DNA of 11,241 nt. Origin: UBA1151 sp963579925 (GTDB lineage Bacteria > Chloroflexota > Dehalococcoidia > Lucifugimonadales > Lucifugimonadaceae). The stretch is from NCBI GenBank assembly GCA_963579925.1, contig CAUZJA010000080.1, positions 1 to 11,241 on the forward strand, in the 5' to 3' direction. Positions 1 through 7,849 of the stretch are shown here, one piece after another (the stretch's first letter is position 1; each line of letters opens with the position of its first letter). The position numbers and the translations under genes are program-made. The notes under the pieces were generated by a model. It ran no database searches. It was not told the DNA's origin and saw only the letters and a list, made by a program, of their open reading frames with translations.

Positions 1-2037
1 AAGCCCATGGATCTGCTGTTTCTCAATGCCAGCACCAACGCAACAAGCGCTCCACCGCAAGATCCCTGGCTGGCTGGATCATCGGTCGCATACTACTACT
101 TTGGGTACTGGATCCTTGGTGGCATCTCGCAGATGGCCAACGTGCCAACTTTCATATCGTTCAATCTGTCGATAGCACTGATTGCTGCACTTTCGGCCGG
201 AGCTATCTTCAGTCTCACCTACAACATGGTTCGCTCCGATCACGCGCGGCAGGGGAGGGCGATAGTTGTAGGCGTAGTCGCTTCCATTTTGCTTCTGGTA
301 GCGGCCAACTCAATAGGAGTCTGGGAGATTGGATCTCTGACTGGAGTCGGAACTGAGACCGTCTATGATTGGGTAGACATAGATCGAGTGGAACCGACGC
401 AGAACGGCAATAACTGGCGTCCCACTGATTTTTGGTGGTGGTGGCATGCGTCACGGGTCATCAACTCATTTGGGGAGACCGGAGATCAGGTCGATTTCAC
501 TATCCAGGAATTCCCGTTTTTCAGCCTGTTGCTCGGTGACTTACATCCGCACCTGATGTCGATTCCGTTCGTGCTGTTGGCGCTTGCATTTTTGTTCCAG
601 ATGCTGATTGCCCGCGAACGTTTTACGCTGGGTTGGATCGCTGGGAACAAGCTGCGGGTGCTCTTGCTCGCAATCGTGATCGGAGCGTTGGGTTTCATCA
701 ACGCCTGGGACATAACGACGCTGGGAGCGCTGCTTTTCATTGTGGTCACACTCAGGGCGTGGCGAGCCAATAACGGGAATCTATTTGCCGCGATCATCAC
801 AGCAATTCCGCCATCGTTGTTCGTGGGTGTCGTCGCAATCGCTCTGTACTCGCCGTTCTATCTGGGCTCTTTCAGTAGTCAGGTATCGCCGGGCGCACCA
901 CTTGGAGCCGTGCAGCACTCGACCAGGTACATCCATTTCTTCACGGTCTGGGCGTTGCCACTGATACTTGTGGCACCTCTCTTCACAGCGACAGCGCGAC
1001 GCCCAGTGGCGGCAGTGGTGGGTTGGCTGATTGACCCGCTGCGCCCAAGTTTCGGTCGCACGGGCGGAGCAGTTAAGTCTGCCGGGTTAGGGGCAACCGC
1101 CAGCTGGATCATCACCGTGCTGATCGCTGCACCATTCATCGTCTGGGTAGTGGTCCACCAGATCGTCAACGCAGACTCTACCGTCGGCGATATCCCACAG
1201 CGATTTATCGATGTTCTGCCATTGGCGTTGGCCGCCACAGCGGGAATGTTGGCGATTCTGTGGCGTGCCCGCAGGGGAGCGTCTGACGGCCAACTATTCG
1301 CAATACTGTTGGTGGGGTTGTCCGTCTACATGATGTATGGCGTGGAGTTGATCTTCGTGAAGGATCTCTTCAACACCCGCATGAACACAATCTTCAAGGC
1401 GTACTACCAAATATGGATATTCATGGCCGTCGCCGGTGCCTACGGCGCGCATTACTGGACCAGCAGGCAGTCGACCTGGCGCCGGTCAATTCGCATCTTA
1501 AGCAAATCCGCAGCGGGAATCGCCACCGTACTAATCGTTGTAGCTCTGTACTACCCGGTGGCAGCGTCGTTCAGTAAGGCAGATTCGTTTGTCGCAGACC
1601 CAACGCTAGATGGACTGCACTTCATTACTTTCAGCAGCAAACCTGAGCGAAAGGCGATTGAGTGGATCAGTAACAACACGGAATTGGATGCCAGACTGGT
1701 TGAAGCCGTAGGCGGTTCGTACTCTGCTTTTGGACGTATATCGTCCGCAACTGGCCGGGCAACAGTGCTTGGCTGGGAAGGCCACGAACACCAGTGGCGG
1801 GGCACACGTGAACCATTTGAGGGCAGGGCCGCAGATATCCAAAATCTCTACAAGACAGACGATCTTCTTGAGGCATCAACGCTGCTGGATAGGTACGATA
1901 TTGATTACGTTTATTTGGGAGCTAGAGAACGTGGCGAGTATGGCCCGGGAAACTTCGATAAGTTTGATGACCTGGGAGAACGCGTTTTTGAGTTCGATTC
2001 AACAGTGATTTTCAAGATTTCTAAAGTACGGGAGTAA
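1..2037 (+). CDS. DUF2298 / Chlor_Arch_YYY polytopic membrane protein, 5'-truncated by window edge
   Basis: Large, very hydrophobic integral membrane protein of the DUF2298 (TIGR03662, Chlor_Arch_YYY) family, probably a GT-C-like enzyme of lipid-linked glycan metabolism; its reaction is not established. The frame is open from base 1 (Lys-Pro before the Met at 7). The run KPMD followed by LFLNA matches an internal family motif, so the Met at 7 is not the start and the N-terminal helices lie upstream. Counting from that Met, family hallmarks are YYYFG (29-33), the FWWWWHASR stretch (142-150), IQEFPFFSLLLGDLHPH (166-182), NTIFKAYYQIW (460-470) and the soluble C-terminal motifs GWEGHEHQWRG (589-599) and DYVYLGARERGEYG (633-646). 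The last ~150 residues look extracytoplasmic. The TAA stop is followed three bases later by the next gene, whose Shine-Dalgarno lies inside the final codons here, so the two are probably translationally coupled. Family assignment is firm; the biochemical role is inferred. Confidence 0.9.
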   Translation, partial: KPMDLLFLNASTNATSAPPQDPWLAGSSVAYYYFGYWILGGISQMANVPTFISFNLSIALIAALSAGAIFSLTYNMVRSDHARQGRAIVVGVVASILLLVAANSIGVWEIGSLTGVGTETVYDWVDIDRVEPTQNGNNWRPTDFWWWWHASRVINSFGETGDQVDFTIQEFPFFSLLLGDLHPHLMSIPFVLLALAFLFQMLIARERFTLGWIAGNKLRVLLLAIVIGALGFINAWDITTLGALLFIVVTLRAWRANNGNLFAAIITAIPPSLFVGVVAIALYSPFYLGSFSSQVSPGAPLGAVQHSTRYIHFFTVWALPLILVAPLFTATARRPVAAVVGWLIDPLRPSFGRTGGAVKSAGLGATASWIITVLIAAPFIVWVVVHQIVNADSTVGDIPQRFIDVLPLALAATAGMLAILWRARRGASDGQLFAILLVGLSVYMMYGVELIFVKDLFNTRMNTIFKAYYQIWIFMAVAGAYGAHYWTSRQSTWRRSIRILSKSAAGIATVLIVVALYYPVAASFSKADSFVADPTLDGLHFITFSSKPERKAIEWISNNTELDARLVEAVGGSYSAFGRISSATGRATVLGWEGHEHQWRGTREPFEGRAADIQNLYKTDDLLEASTLLDRYDIDYVYLGARERGEYGPGNFDKFDDLGERVFEFDSTVIFKISKVRE

Positions 2038-2043
2038 GTTCTG
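2031..2043 (+). promoter_or_regulatory. Shine-Dalgarno GGAG and CTG start codon deciding the Agl23-like start
   Basis: GGAG at 2031-2034 sits six bases before a CTG at 2041-2043. The TAA of the preceding gene (2035-2037) is in the same frame, so translation must begin after it. Reading the codons from 2038 to 2379, I see no ATG, GTG or TTG in frame. The only other CTG is deep in the acidic tail, with no comparable ribosome-binding site. Spacing and encoded protein together make this CTG the best start. A rarer codon or stop readthrough cannot be excluded. Confidence 0.6.
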
Positions 2044-4509
2044 ACTACGTTTAACAGATCGGATGACACCATTACCGATCAGTCTTCGACGATAGCCCCT
2101 ACGGGAGATTCTGATTTCCACCCGGCGCCGGCTCAAAGCGAGACTGGCAGATGGGAAGACGGAACCTGGATTGATGAAGGTGGTAATGGTGCTTATTCGC
2201 CCCAGTCGGCCTCTTCGGATGATTACTATGATGCCGACTACCAGCCGCTGGCAGGCGATGACATTGACCTCGGCGAATTTGTCGATGAGTCACAGACGCG
2301 TGGCCGCGGCTGGATACCGAACTTCCCGTATCGCTGGGAAATCGCAGCGTACGCCTCGCTATTCTCGGTCGCTATCCTCATGCGGCTCTACGACCTTGGC
2401 AGTCGCGCCGTGCATCACGACGAAAGCCTCCACGGCCTCTTCTCGCACAACTTCGCGAATGGCGACGGATACATTCACAATCCGCTCATGCACGGGCCGT
2501 TCCTATTCCACTCAACGGCCGCATCATTCTTCCTGTTTGGATCAAGCGATTTCACGCTGCGGCTAGTAGAGGCCCTCTTCGGCGCGGTACTGATATTTGT
2601 TCCGTTGCTTCTACGACCGCGTCTTGGAAACGTAGGCGCCCTGCTAGTCGCCGGGATGTTGGCCTTCTCACCCACATTCCTTTATTTCAGCCGGTTCGCC
2701 AGAAACGACATCTTCATGGCCGTATGGACGCTGGCTCTTGTCGGCGTTGTGTGGCGTTACATGGACGAGAAGCAGACCAAATGGCTTTACGCCGCTGCCG
2801 CGCTCATGGCGCTAGGATTTGCCACAAAAGAATCACAATTCATTGTTGTGGCGTTGCTAGGCTTGGGACTGATGGCATTGTCCTGGAAGCAGCTTGGGGA
2901 GTGGATCTGGGGACAGCGCGGCCTGAATGAGTTCGGGGCTCCTGGCATCCTCATAGTGGTGATCGGTGCGATGACGCTACCGATGCTTGGTGCGTTTTCT
3001 GGAATTTCCCAGGACACATTTGGAATTACGCTCGCTGCCAGAGAGGGGACCACAGGACTCGCGACAGGCGAGGCCGACGGAGTAGGAGTGATAGTCGCTC
3101 TGGTCCTCACCGGTGTGCTGCTGGTGATTTCGTTCGCGGTTATTCTCAAATGGAACTTAAAGATCGGCCTGATAGTGATGGCGATCTTCTGGTTGATTAC
3201 ATTCCTGTTGTTCACGTCACTGGGCACCAATTTGGTTGGCATGAGCTCTGGTGTCTGGCAATCGCTTGGCTACTGGGTCGGGCAGCAGGAAGTGCGCAGG
3301 GGGAGCCAGCCCTGGTACTACTATTTGATAGTAGTTTCGGTCTACGACTTCTTGCCGTGGGTAGTCGCGATTGTGGCAGGGATTTTCTATTCACTGCGTG
3401 GAATAAAGAACTACTATTGGATGGTAGTTACCGCGTCTTTCGCGGTCGCCGGAGCTGGGGCTACGGTTGCAGGCGAAACTTCTATCGGCGGAGTTCTCTT
3501 TGCCGCAGTGCCCATCGTATTCACACTCATTCCGCTGGCGATGGCTGAAACATCAGAACAAAAGTTCACTAGATTCCTTGCGTTCTGGGCCGCCGGAACT
3601 TTCGTCGCATACACGATGGCCGGCGAGAAAATGCCGTGGCTGACGGTCAACATCACGCTGCCGCTGATCCTGCTGGCAGGAAAAGCGCTGGGCGATGCGG
3701 TAACCGGGGTTGAGTGGCGTAGACCAATCATGAACGGTGGTTGGCTGCTCTACATAGGGACGCCGATATTCCTGGTGGTGGCATGGCGGGCCATATTCTT
3801 TGAGACCAGCGGAAAGGGCGCTGTAGATCTGCTCGAGCTATGGGCGCTGCTGGCCATCATTGGTTTCTCCCTCTTTGGTATGTGGAAACTCATCAACAGG
3901 ATTGGACGAACGCCAGCATTGACCACCACTCTGACCGTAGTGGTTGGCATGATGTTCGTGTTAACTGTGAGAACCGGTTGGATCGCAACGTACGTCAACA
4001 GTGACGTGCCAAACGAACTGCTTATCTATACGCAGACAGCGCCAGATGTACCCAGGCTTGCCGATGAGATCAAAGCGGCAAGCGAGTTGACCGGTGAAGG
4101 CTACGCAATCAACCTGACAGTTGACTCTTCAGATGGGTTTACGTGGCCGTGGGCCTGGTATCTGCGCGACTACACATCAACGTCCTATCCGGCGTACGAC
4201 ACGAGCGGAAAGCTGGAAGAGGTACCGGATAGCTCGATTGTTGTTGTGAACGCGCGCAACTCCAGCGTTGTGAGAGATGCTCTAGAGGATCCATCTTTCA
4301 GCGAAGGACGTCGTTTCGCACACAGGCAATGGTTCCCGGAGGACTACCGCGACATCTCCGTGGGCGACTTCTTTGGCACAGTGATCGACCGCAAAAGATG
4401 GGAGGGGGCGATCGATTTCTTCTTCTTCCGCGCGATGCCATCCGAAATAGGTGGAGTGGACTCATTTGTATATTTCCGTGACGATATTCCGCTGGTCGTG
4501 CCGGAGTAG
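2041..4509 (+). CDS. TIGR03663 / Agl23-like GT-C-type membrane protein (CTG start)
   Basis: Polytopic membrane protein of the TIGR03663 family ('flippase activity-associated protein Agl23'), which usually occurs in genomes with DUF2298 proteins and often beside them. It is 822 residues from the CTG at 2041; from the first ATG (2380) it would be 709 and lack helix 1. Residues 1-86 are acidic and probably disordered (20 Asp/Glu against two Arg), and residues ~97-116 form the first helix. Family motifs follow: LYDLG plus HHDES with the Asp-Glu pair at 127-128 (position of the GT-C catalytic acid), RFARNDI (218-224), ATKES (261-265), QQEVRRGSQPWYYY (415-428) and AGEKMPWL (527-534). A soluble C-terminal domain has NELLIYTQT (658-666) and WPWAWYLRDY (702-711). 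Likely role: handling or transferring a polyprenyl-linked sugar at the outer membrane face. The following gene starts 32 bases downstream. Family is confident; start and reaction are inferred. Confidence 0.85.
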   Translation: MTTFNRSDDTITDQSSTIAPTGDSDFHPAPAQSETGRWEDGTWIDEGGNGAYSPQSASSDDYYDADYQPLAGDDIDLGEFVDESQTRGRGWIPNFPYRWEIAAYASLFSVAILMRLYDLGSRAVHHDESLHGLFSHNFANGDGYIHNPLMHGPFLFHSTAASFFLFGSSDFTLRLVEALFGAVLIFVPLLLRPRLGNVGALLVAGMLAFSPTFLYFSRFARNDIFMAVWTLALVGVVWRYMDEKQTKWLYAAAALMALGFATKESQFIVVALLGLGLMALSWKQLGEWIWGQRGLNEFGAPGILIVVIGAMTLPMLGAFSGISQDTFGITLAAREGTTGLATGEADGVGVIVALVLTGVLLVISFAVILKWNLKIGLIVMAIFWLITFLLFTSLGTNLVGMSSGVWQSLGYWVGQQEVRRGSQPWYYYLIVVSVYDFLPWVVAIVAGIFYSLRGIKNYYWMVVTASFAVAGAGATVAGETSIGGVLFAAVPIVFTLIPLAMAETSEQKFTRFLAFWAAGTFVAYTMAGEKMPWLTVNITLPLILLAGKALGDAVTGVEWRRPIMNGGWLLYIGTPIFLVVAWRAIFFETSGKGAVDLLELWALLAIIGFSLFGMWKLINRIGRTPALTTTLTVVVGMMFVLTVRTGWIATYVNSDVPNELLIYTQTAPDVPRLADEIKAASELTGEGYAINLTVDSSDGFTWPWAWYLRDYTSTSYPAYDTSGKLEEVPDSSIVVVNARNSSVVRDALEDPSFSEGRRFAHRQWFPEDYRDISVGDFFGTVIDRKRWEGAIDFFFFRAMPSEIGGVDSFVYFRDDIPLVVPE

Positions 4510-4541
4510 ATTCCGCCCGGCGGTGGCCGGAGACTGGAACT

Positions 4542-5633
4542 GTGTTGGTTGGACAGAAAGCATTTTGGCTAGGACTTGCCGCCAGCGCTGCGCTGCTGGC
4601 TGCTTTCGCGTGGCTGTTCTTGCCACGAGAAGATATTGGCGATGTGCTCCGGAACGCGAATTTGGCGTATGTGCTGCCTTCATTGGTTTTTTACTTCATG
4701 GCAGTCTGGGCGCGCTCATGGCGATGGAGTTACATTCTCAGACCGCTGATTGGGAAGCCCCGGCGTAGCCTCTACCCGGTGGTGGTGGTTGGCTATATGG
4801 CTAACAATATCCTCCCAATTCGGCTTGGCGAAATAGTTCGTTCCTACTACACCAGCTTGCGCGAGCCAATCAGTCCGGCAGCAGCTTTTGGGACTGTCGC
4901 GGTTGAAAGAGCATCGGACGTTGTGACGCTGCTCTTCTTTCTGGCTGTTGTCTGGGTTGCTCTCCCTACGTCAGGGCTGCTTGATGAGCTATCAGGTTCG
5001 GTTCCAGGCGGTACTCCAATTCTTGTAGCGATATCGGTACTACCGTTCGTTGGTGTGACCGGCGTGATGGTCGTCATATCTCTTGTTTCAGAGAATACGG
5101 TTCTGATCTGGATCGGTAAGTTTTTGACCCCATTTCCGGAGAGGATTAGAGAAAAGGCGCTGGTAGTTTCGGCGAAACTTATTGAAGGCCTTACTGTTCT
5201 CAAGTCACCGAAGGCCTTACTTGCAGTGTTGCTCATGTCGCTCCCCGTCTGGCTGCTCGAAGCGGCGATGTTAGTGGTGATTGCACTTGGATTCAATATT
5301 GCAGATTCGTTCGATACGAACGCAGAATTCATCGCCGCGATTCTTCTATTTACTTCGGTCGCAAACCTGGCTGGAGTGGTGCCGTCCGTCTCTGGTGGAA
5401 TCGGGCCGTTCGAGTTCTTTGGCGCGGCCACGCTTGTAGGCATGGGGGTAGCGGAAGCAGAGGCGGCAACGTACGTACTTACTGCACACATAGCGCTCCT
5501 GGTTCCGGTCTCGATTCTTGGTGTGGTCATGTTGATTATGGACGGTACAAGTCTGAAGTCGCTGGTGAAGCAGGCGGAGAGCGGCCCGACTGGCCTTGAA
5601 TCGGAGTCAAGCACAGTAGAGTCCACAACATGA
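4542..5633 (+). CDS. Flippase-like LPG-synthase transmembrane domain protein (PF03706 / TIGR00374, UPF0104)
   Basis: Integral membrane protein of 363 residues, the usual length for stand-alone members of this family, which includes the transmembrane half of lysylphosphatidylglycerol synthase and archaeal AglD-like proteins. The GTG start at 4542 has GGAG at 4529-4532, nine bases upstream; the TTG directly after it is a worse fit. Helices are evident at ~8-27, 43-58, 128-142, 158-182, 225-250, 263-281 and 311-333. Diagnostic motifs are NNILPIRLGEIVR (88-100), VERASD (121-126) and PSVSGGIGPFEFF (281-293). A short polar C-terminal tail is rich in Ser, Glu and Thr. There is no C-terminal MprF aminoacyl-transferase domain, so lysyl-PG synthesis is unlikely; lipid or lipid-linked-sugar translocation is the usual proposal. 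The last bases overlap the next gene in an ATGA junction, which implies translational coupling. Confidence 0.88.
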   Translation: MLVGQKAFWLGLAASAALLAAFAWLFLPREDIGDVLRNANLAYVLPSLVFYFMAVWARSWRWSYILRPLIGKPRRSLYPVVVVGYMANNILPIRLGEIVRSYYTSLREPISPAAAFGTVAVERASDVVTLLFFLAVVWVALPTSGLLDELSGSVPGGTPILVAISVLPFVGVTGVMVVISLVSENTVLIWIGKFLTPFPERIREKALVVSAKLIEGLTVLKSPKALLAVLLMSLPVWLLEAAMLVVIALGFNIADSFDTNAEFIAAILLFTSVANLAGVVPSVSGGIGPFEFFGAATLVGMGVAEAEAATYVLTAHIALLVPVSILGVVMLIMDGTSLKSLVKQAESGPTGLESESSTVESTT

Positions 5634-6952
5634 AAATTGGAATCGTTGGCGCGGGTGTTGCCGGTCTTGCCGCTGCGTACGAGTTTGGCAAGGCTGGCCA
5701 CGAAGTTATCGTCTATGAGTCAGCGCCGTTCGTGGGTGGGCAGGCATCGACCATTGAAGTTGGTGGCGCACGACTTGAGCGCGGATACCATCATCTATTT
5801 CTGAGCGACCGCGCGATCATTGAGTTGATGGAGGAGTTAGGCGTAGTCGAATCGTTGGAATGGATACCGTCAACGGTAGCCACGTATACCGACGGCAAGA
5901 TGTACCCGTTCGTCACGCCACTCGACCTGCTCCGCTTCAAGCCGCTGTCATTCATTGATCGCATCCGACTGGGCCTTCTCAGTCTCCGTTTGCAACGTAT
6001 GAAGGATTGGCGGCCAATCCAGCATCTCACCGCAGCGGAGTGGATCAAGTCAGAAGGCTCAGACGGTATATTCAAGAACATGTGGGACCCGCTCCTGAGA
6101 GCCAAGTTTGGTCGCCATCATGACAGCGTTGGCATGCCCTGGCTCTGGTCTAAGTTCCAGACACGTGTGACATCCCGAAAGGGCATGTTTGGGCGTGAAG
6201 TACTTGGCTACCCGGTGACCAGTTTCGATGAGGTTATCGAAGCGCTGCAGGCGCGTATTGAAGGGCAGGGAGGGCAGGTGCATCTTTCCTGTCCGGTTCG
6301 ACAGATTCTTCAGGACGAAAACGGAGCAACCGGACTGCGAGTAGAACCGGACAGCGGCGAGCCGTTCGAACAGGAGTTCGACACTGTCCTTGCGACCAAC
6401 GCATCGTTCGACTTCGTGAAACTAATCGATCTCCCCGATGATTACCGGAAGAAGCTTGAAGACGTGCACTATATGGCGGCTGTGGTGCTAATTCTGGAAA
6501 TGAAGCACCCGCTGACGTCCACCTACTGGATGAACATTGCGGATGACTCAGTGCCATTCCTCGGGTTGATAGAGCACACAAACCTGATGCCTAAAGAGAT
6601 GTACAACGGCAATAGTGTCCTTTACCTGACCAACTATCTGGATCGCGATGAGCCGATGTTCTCAATGAGCAAAGAAGAACTTCTGGCGCACTATCTACCG
6701 CATCTCAAGAAGTTCAATCCAGACTTCGATGAGTCCTGGGTAACCAAGGTTCACTACAACGCCCTCAGCGCGGCCCAGCCCATCATCACACCCAATTACG
6801 CTGAGCGAATTCCGGACCACCGCACACCCGTGAAGAACCTTTATCTTGGCAACACCACGCAGATCTACCCGGAAGATCGCGGCACGAACTACAGCGTCCG
6901 AATGGGGCGTGAGTTGGCTCAGATGATCATTGGGGATAACAAGGCGGTCTAA
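5630..6952 (+). CDS. NAD(P)/FAD-dependent oxidoreductase, amine-oxidase/HemY-like
   Basis: Soluble flavoprotein of 440 residues. The N-terminal Rossmann fold is explicit: GAGVAG (7-12) gives the GxGxxG dinucleotide motif and Glu30 ends the second strand, where it would bind the FAD ribose. QAS (38-40) and ERGYHHLF (50-57) follow, as in protoporphyrinogen-oxidase/amine-oxidase family proteins (COG1232 type). The C-terminal FAD-closing segment reads NLYLGNTTQIYPEDRGTNYS (403-422), then a helix. No membrane helix or signal peptide is seen. The ATG overlaps the preceding stop (ATGA) and lacks a strong Shine-Dalgarno, so translation is probably coupled to the flippase-like gene. Its place behind three polyprenyl-glycan-type membrane proteins suggests it oxidises, desaturates or isomerises a sugar or lipid carrier of that pathway, but its substrate is unknown. 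Carotenoid- or protoporphyrinogen-type activity is possible but less consistent with the context. Confidence 0.85.
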   Translation: MKIGIVGAGVAGLAAAYEFGKAGHEVIVYESAPFVGGQASTIEVGGARLERGYHHLFLSDRAIIELMEELGVVESLEWIPSTVATYTDGKMYPFVTPLDLLRFKPLSFIDRIRLGLLSLRLQRMKDWRPIQHLTAAEWIKSEGSDGIFKNMWDPLLRAKFGRHHDSVGMPWLWSKFQTRVTSRKGMFGREVLGYPVTSFDEVIEALQARIEGQGGQVHLSCPVRQILQDENGATGLRVEPDSGEPFEQEFDTVLATNASFDFVKLIDLPDDYRKKLEDVHYMAAVVLILEMKHPLTSTYWMNIADDSVPFLGLIEHTNLMPKEMYNGNSVLYLTNYLDRDEPMFSMSKEELLAHYLPHLKKFNPDFDESWVTKVHYNALSAAQPIITPNYAERIPDHRTPVKNLYLGNTTQIYPEDRGTNYSVRMGRELAQMIIGDNKAV

Positions 6953-6984
6953 CCGGATTTACGTCGGGCGCTTGCAGCCTGGGC

Positions 6985-7023
6985 GGCGCCGGAATATCGC
7001 TCCGCGTGCTAGACTCCGGCACC
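6985..7023. terminator. Possible imperfect hairpin after the glycan cassette
   Basis: GCCGGA (6988-6993) pairs perfectly with TCCGGC (7015-7020) around a 21-base loop. Two more G-C pairs can form beyond one mismatch (GG at 6985-6986 with CC at 7022-7023). It lies between the oxidoreductase stop and the dehydrogenase start, where a terminator or 5' leader structure would be expected. The following bases (TTGCATAAAT) are only mildly T-rich and the loop is large, so an intrinsic terminator is not well supported. Confidence 0.25.
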
Positions 7024-7069
7024 TTGCATAAATCAGAAATCGCATTAGCTATTCAGGGATCAAATACAC

Positions 7070-7843
7070 ATGGGGTTGTTCGACGGAAAACTGGTTATCG
7101 TTACAGGTGGTGGCACTGGAATTGGTCAGGCAACGGCCCTGAAATTCGCTGCTGCTGGGGCGGAAGTTGTCATCTCAGGCCGCCGTCAGGCGCCGCTGGA
7201 TGAGACAGTTGGTCTGATTGAGGCCGCTGGTGGCAAGGCTCACGCCCTGACTCTGGACCTTGAGAACGGCGACAGTGTTGCCGCATTCTCAAAATCAGTT
7301 CTGAGCGCGCATGGCCGAGTAGACGTTCTGGTCAACAACGCTGGCCACAGCAGCAAAGTCCGCAGCATCACCGCCGTTTCACAGGAAGAGTGGGACTCTG
7401 TCCTCGCCGTGAACGTCACTGGTGTCTACCAGATATGTAAGGCGATTATCCCTTCCATGCTGGCGGCTGGCGGCGGAACTATCATCACCGTTTCATCCAC
7501 GGCTGCGCTCCGACCTGGCCTTCTTGGTGGCGCACCGTACGGAGCCGCCAAAGCCGGTGTGACCAACCTCATGGGTGACATCAACTCTGAGTTCAGCAAT
7601 CAAGGTATTCGCGCAACAGCGGTGATGCCTGCTGAAGTGGATACCCCAATTCTGGAGAATCGGCCATTGCCTCCGGGGCAGGAAGCTCGTGACTCCATGA
7701 TGCGGCCTGAAGATCTGGCAGACGTCATCTTCCTGTGCGCCGCATTGCCGCCCAGAACAACGATTGAACAGATCGTTATGTCGCCAACAACCAAGCGCGA
7801 CACTTCAGCTGATCTTGAAGCTGCGAAGAAGGCCGTCGGTTAG
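7070..7843 (+). CDS. Classical short-chain dehydrogenase/reductase (SDR)
   Basis: Cytoplasmic NAD(P)-dependent oxidoreductase of 257 residues, normal for classical SDRs. It shows the cofactor loop TGGGTGIG (12-19), the adenine-contact Asp in LDLEN (Asp63), NNAG (89-92), Asn115 on helix 4, Ser143, and the catalytic pair Tyr157/Lys161 in YGAAK. The segment PAEVDTP (187-193) replaces the more usual PG-containing loop. An Arg pair (38-39) at the end of strand 2 suggests possible NADP(H) preference, which is an inference. The ATG at 7070 has AGGGA at 7055-7059, a ten-base spacing. A TTGCAT/TAGCTA pair at 7024-7029 and 7046-7051 is a weak promoter candidate. The substrate cannot be assigned. The gene converges on a GalD-like dehydratase unit, so a sugar acid or related hydroxy acid is one possibility. 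Its stop overlaps that of the opposing gene. Confidence 0.9.
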   Translation: MGLFDGKLVIVTGGGTGIGQATALKFAAAGAEVVISGRRQAPLDETVGLIEAAGGKAHALTLDLENGDSVAAFSKSVLSAHGRVDVLVNNAGHSSKVRSITAVSQEEWDSVLAVNVTGVYQICKAIIPSMLAAGGGTIITVSSTAALRPGLLGGAPYGAAKAGVTNLMGDINSEFSNQGIRATAVMPAEVDTPILENRPLPPGQEARDSMMRPEDLADVIFLCAALPPRTTIEQIVMSPTTKRDTSADLEAAKKAVG

Positions 7844-7849
7844 CCGACG
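7834..7849. terminator. Perfect 6-bp hairpin whose loop holds both convergent stop codons
   Basis: CGTCGG (7834-7839) pairs with CCGACG (7844-7849) around the tetraloop TTAG (7840-7843). On the + strand TAG (7841-7843) ends the dehydrogenase; on the - strand TAA (complement of 7840-7842) ends the SRPBCC gene. An outer G-C pair (7832/7851) can form past one mismatch. There is no T-tract on either side, so intrinsic termination is uncertain, but it is the only structured element between the two convergent transcripts. Confidence 0.4.

Noticed and set aside
2171..2566. 131-codon plus-strand frame with an ATG in the Agl23-like 5' region
   Set aside because: It looked like a candidate small gene between the two membrane proteins, but it is out of frame with the continuous Agl23-like coding region and its product is Ser/Thr/Arg-rich without motifs.
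2787..3242. 151-codon minus-strand open frame inside the Agl23-like gene
   Set aside because: It is an antisense shadow of membrane helices, rich in Thr, Pro and Ser, with no recognisable domain.
4847..5701. 284-codon open frame on the minus strand opposite the flippase-like gene
   Set aside because: The translation is low-complexity Ser/Thr/Ala/Pro with no family motif, as expected for the antisense of a hydrophobic coding sequence. The plus-strand gene has clear PF03706 motifs.
7007..7015. TGCTAGACT as an extended -10 promoter for the dehydrogenase
   Set aside because: It lies in the loop and right arm of the possible hairpin and has no -35 element at a suitable distance; evidence is too weak to list.
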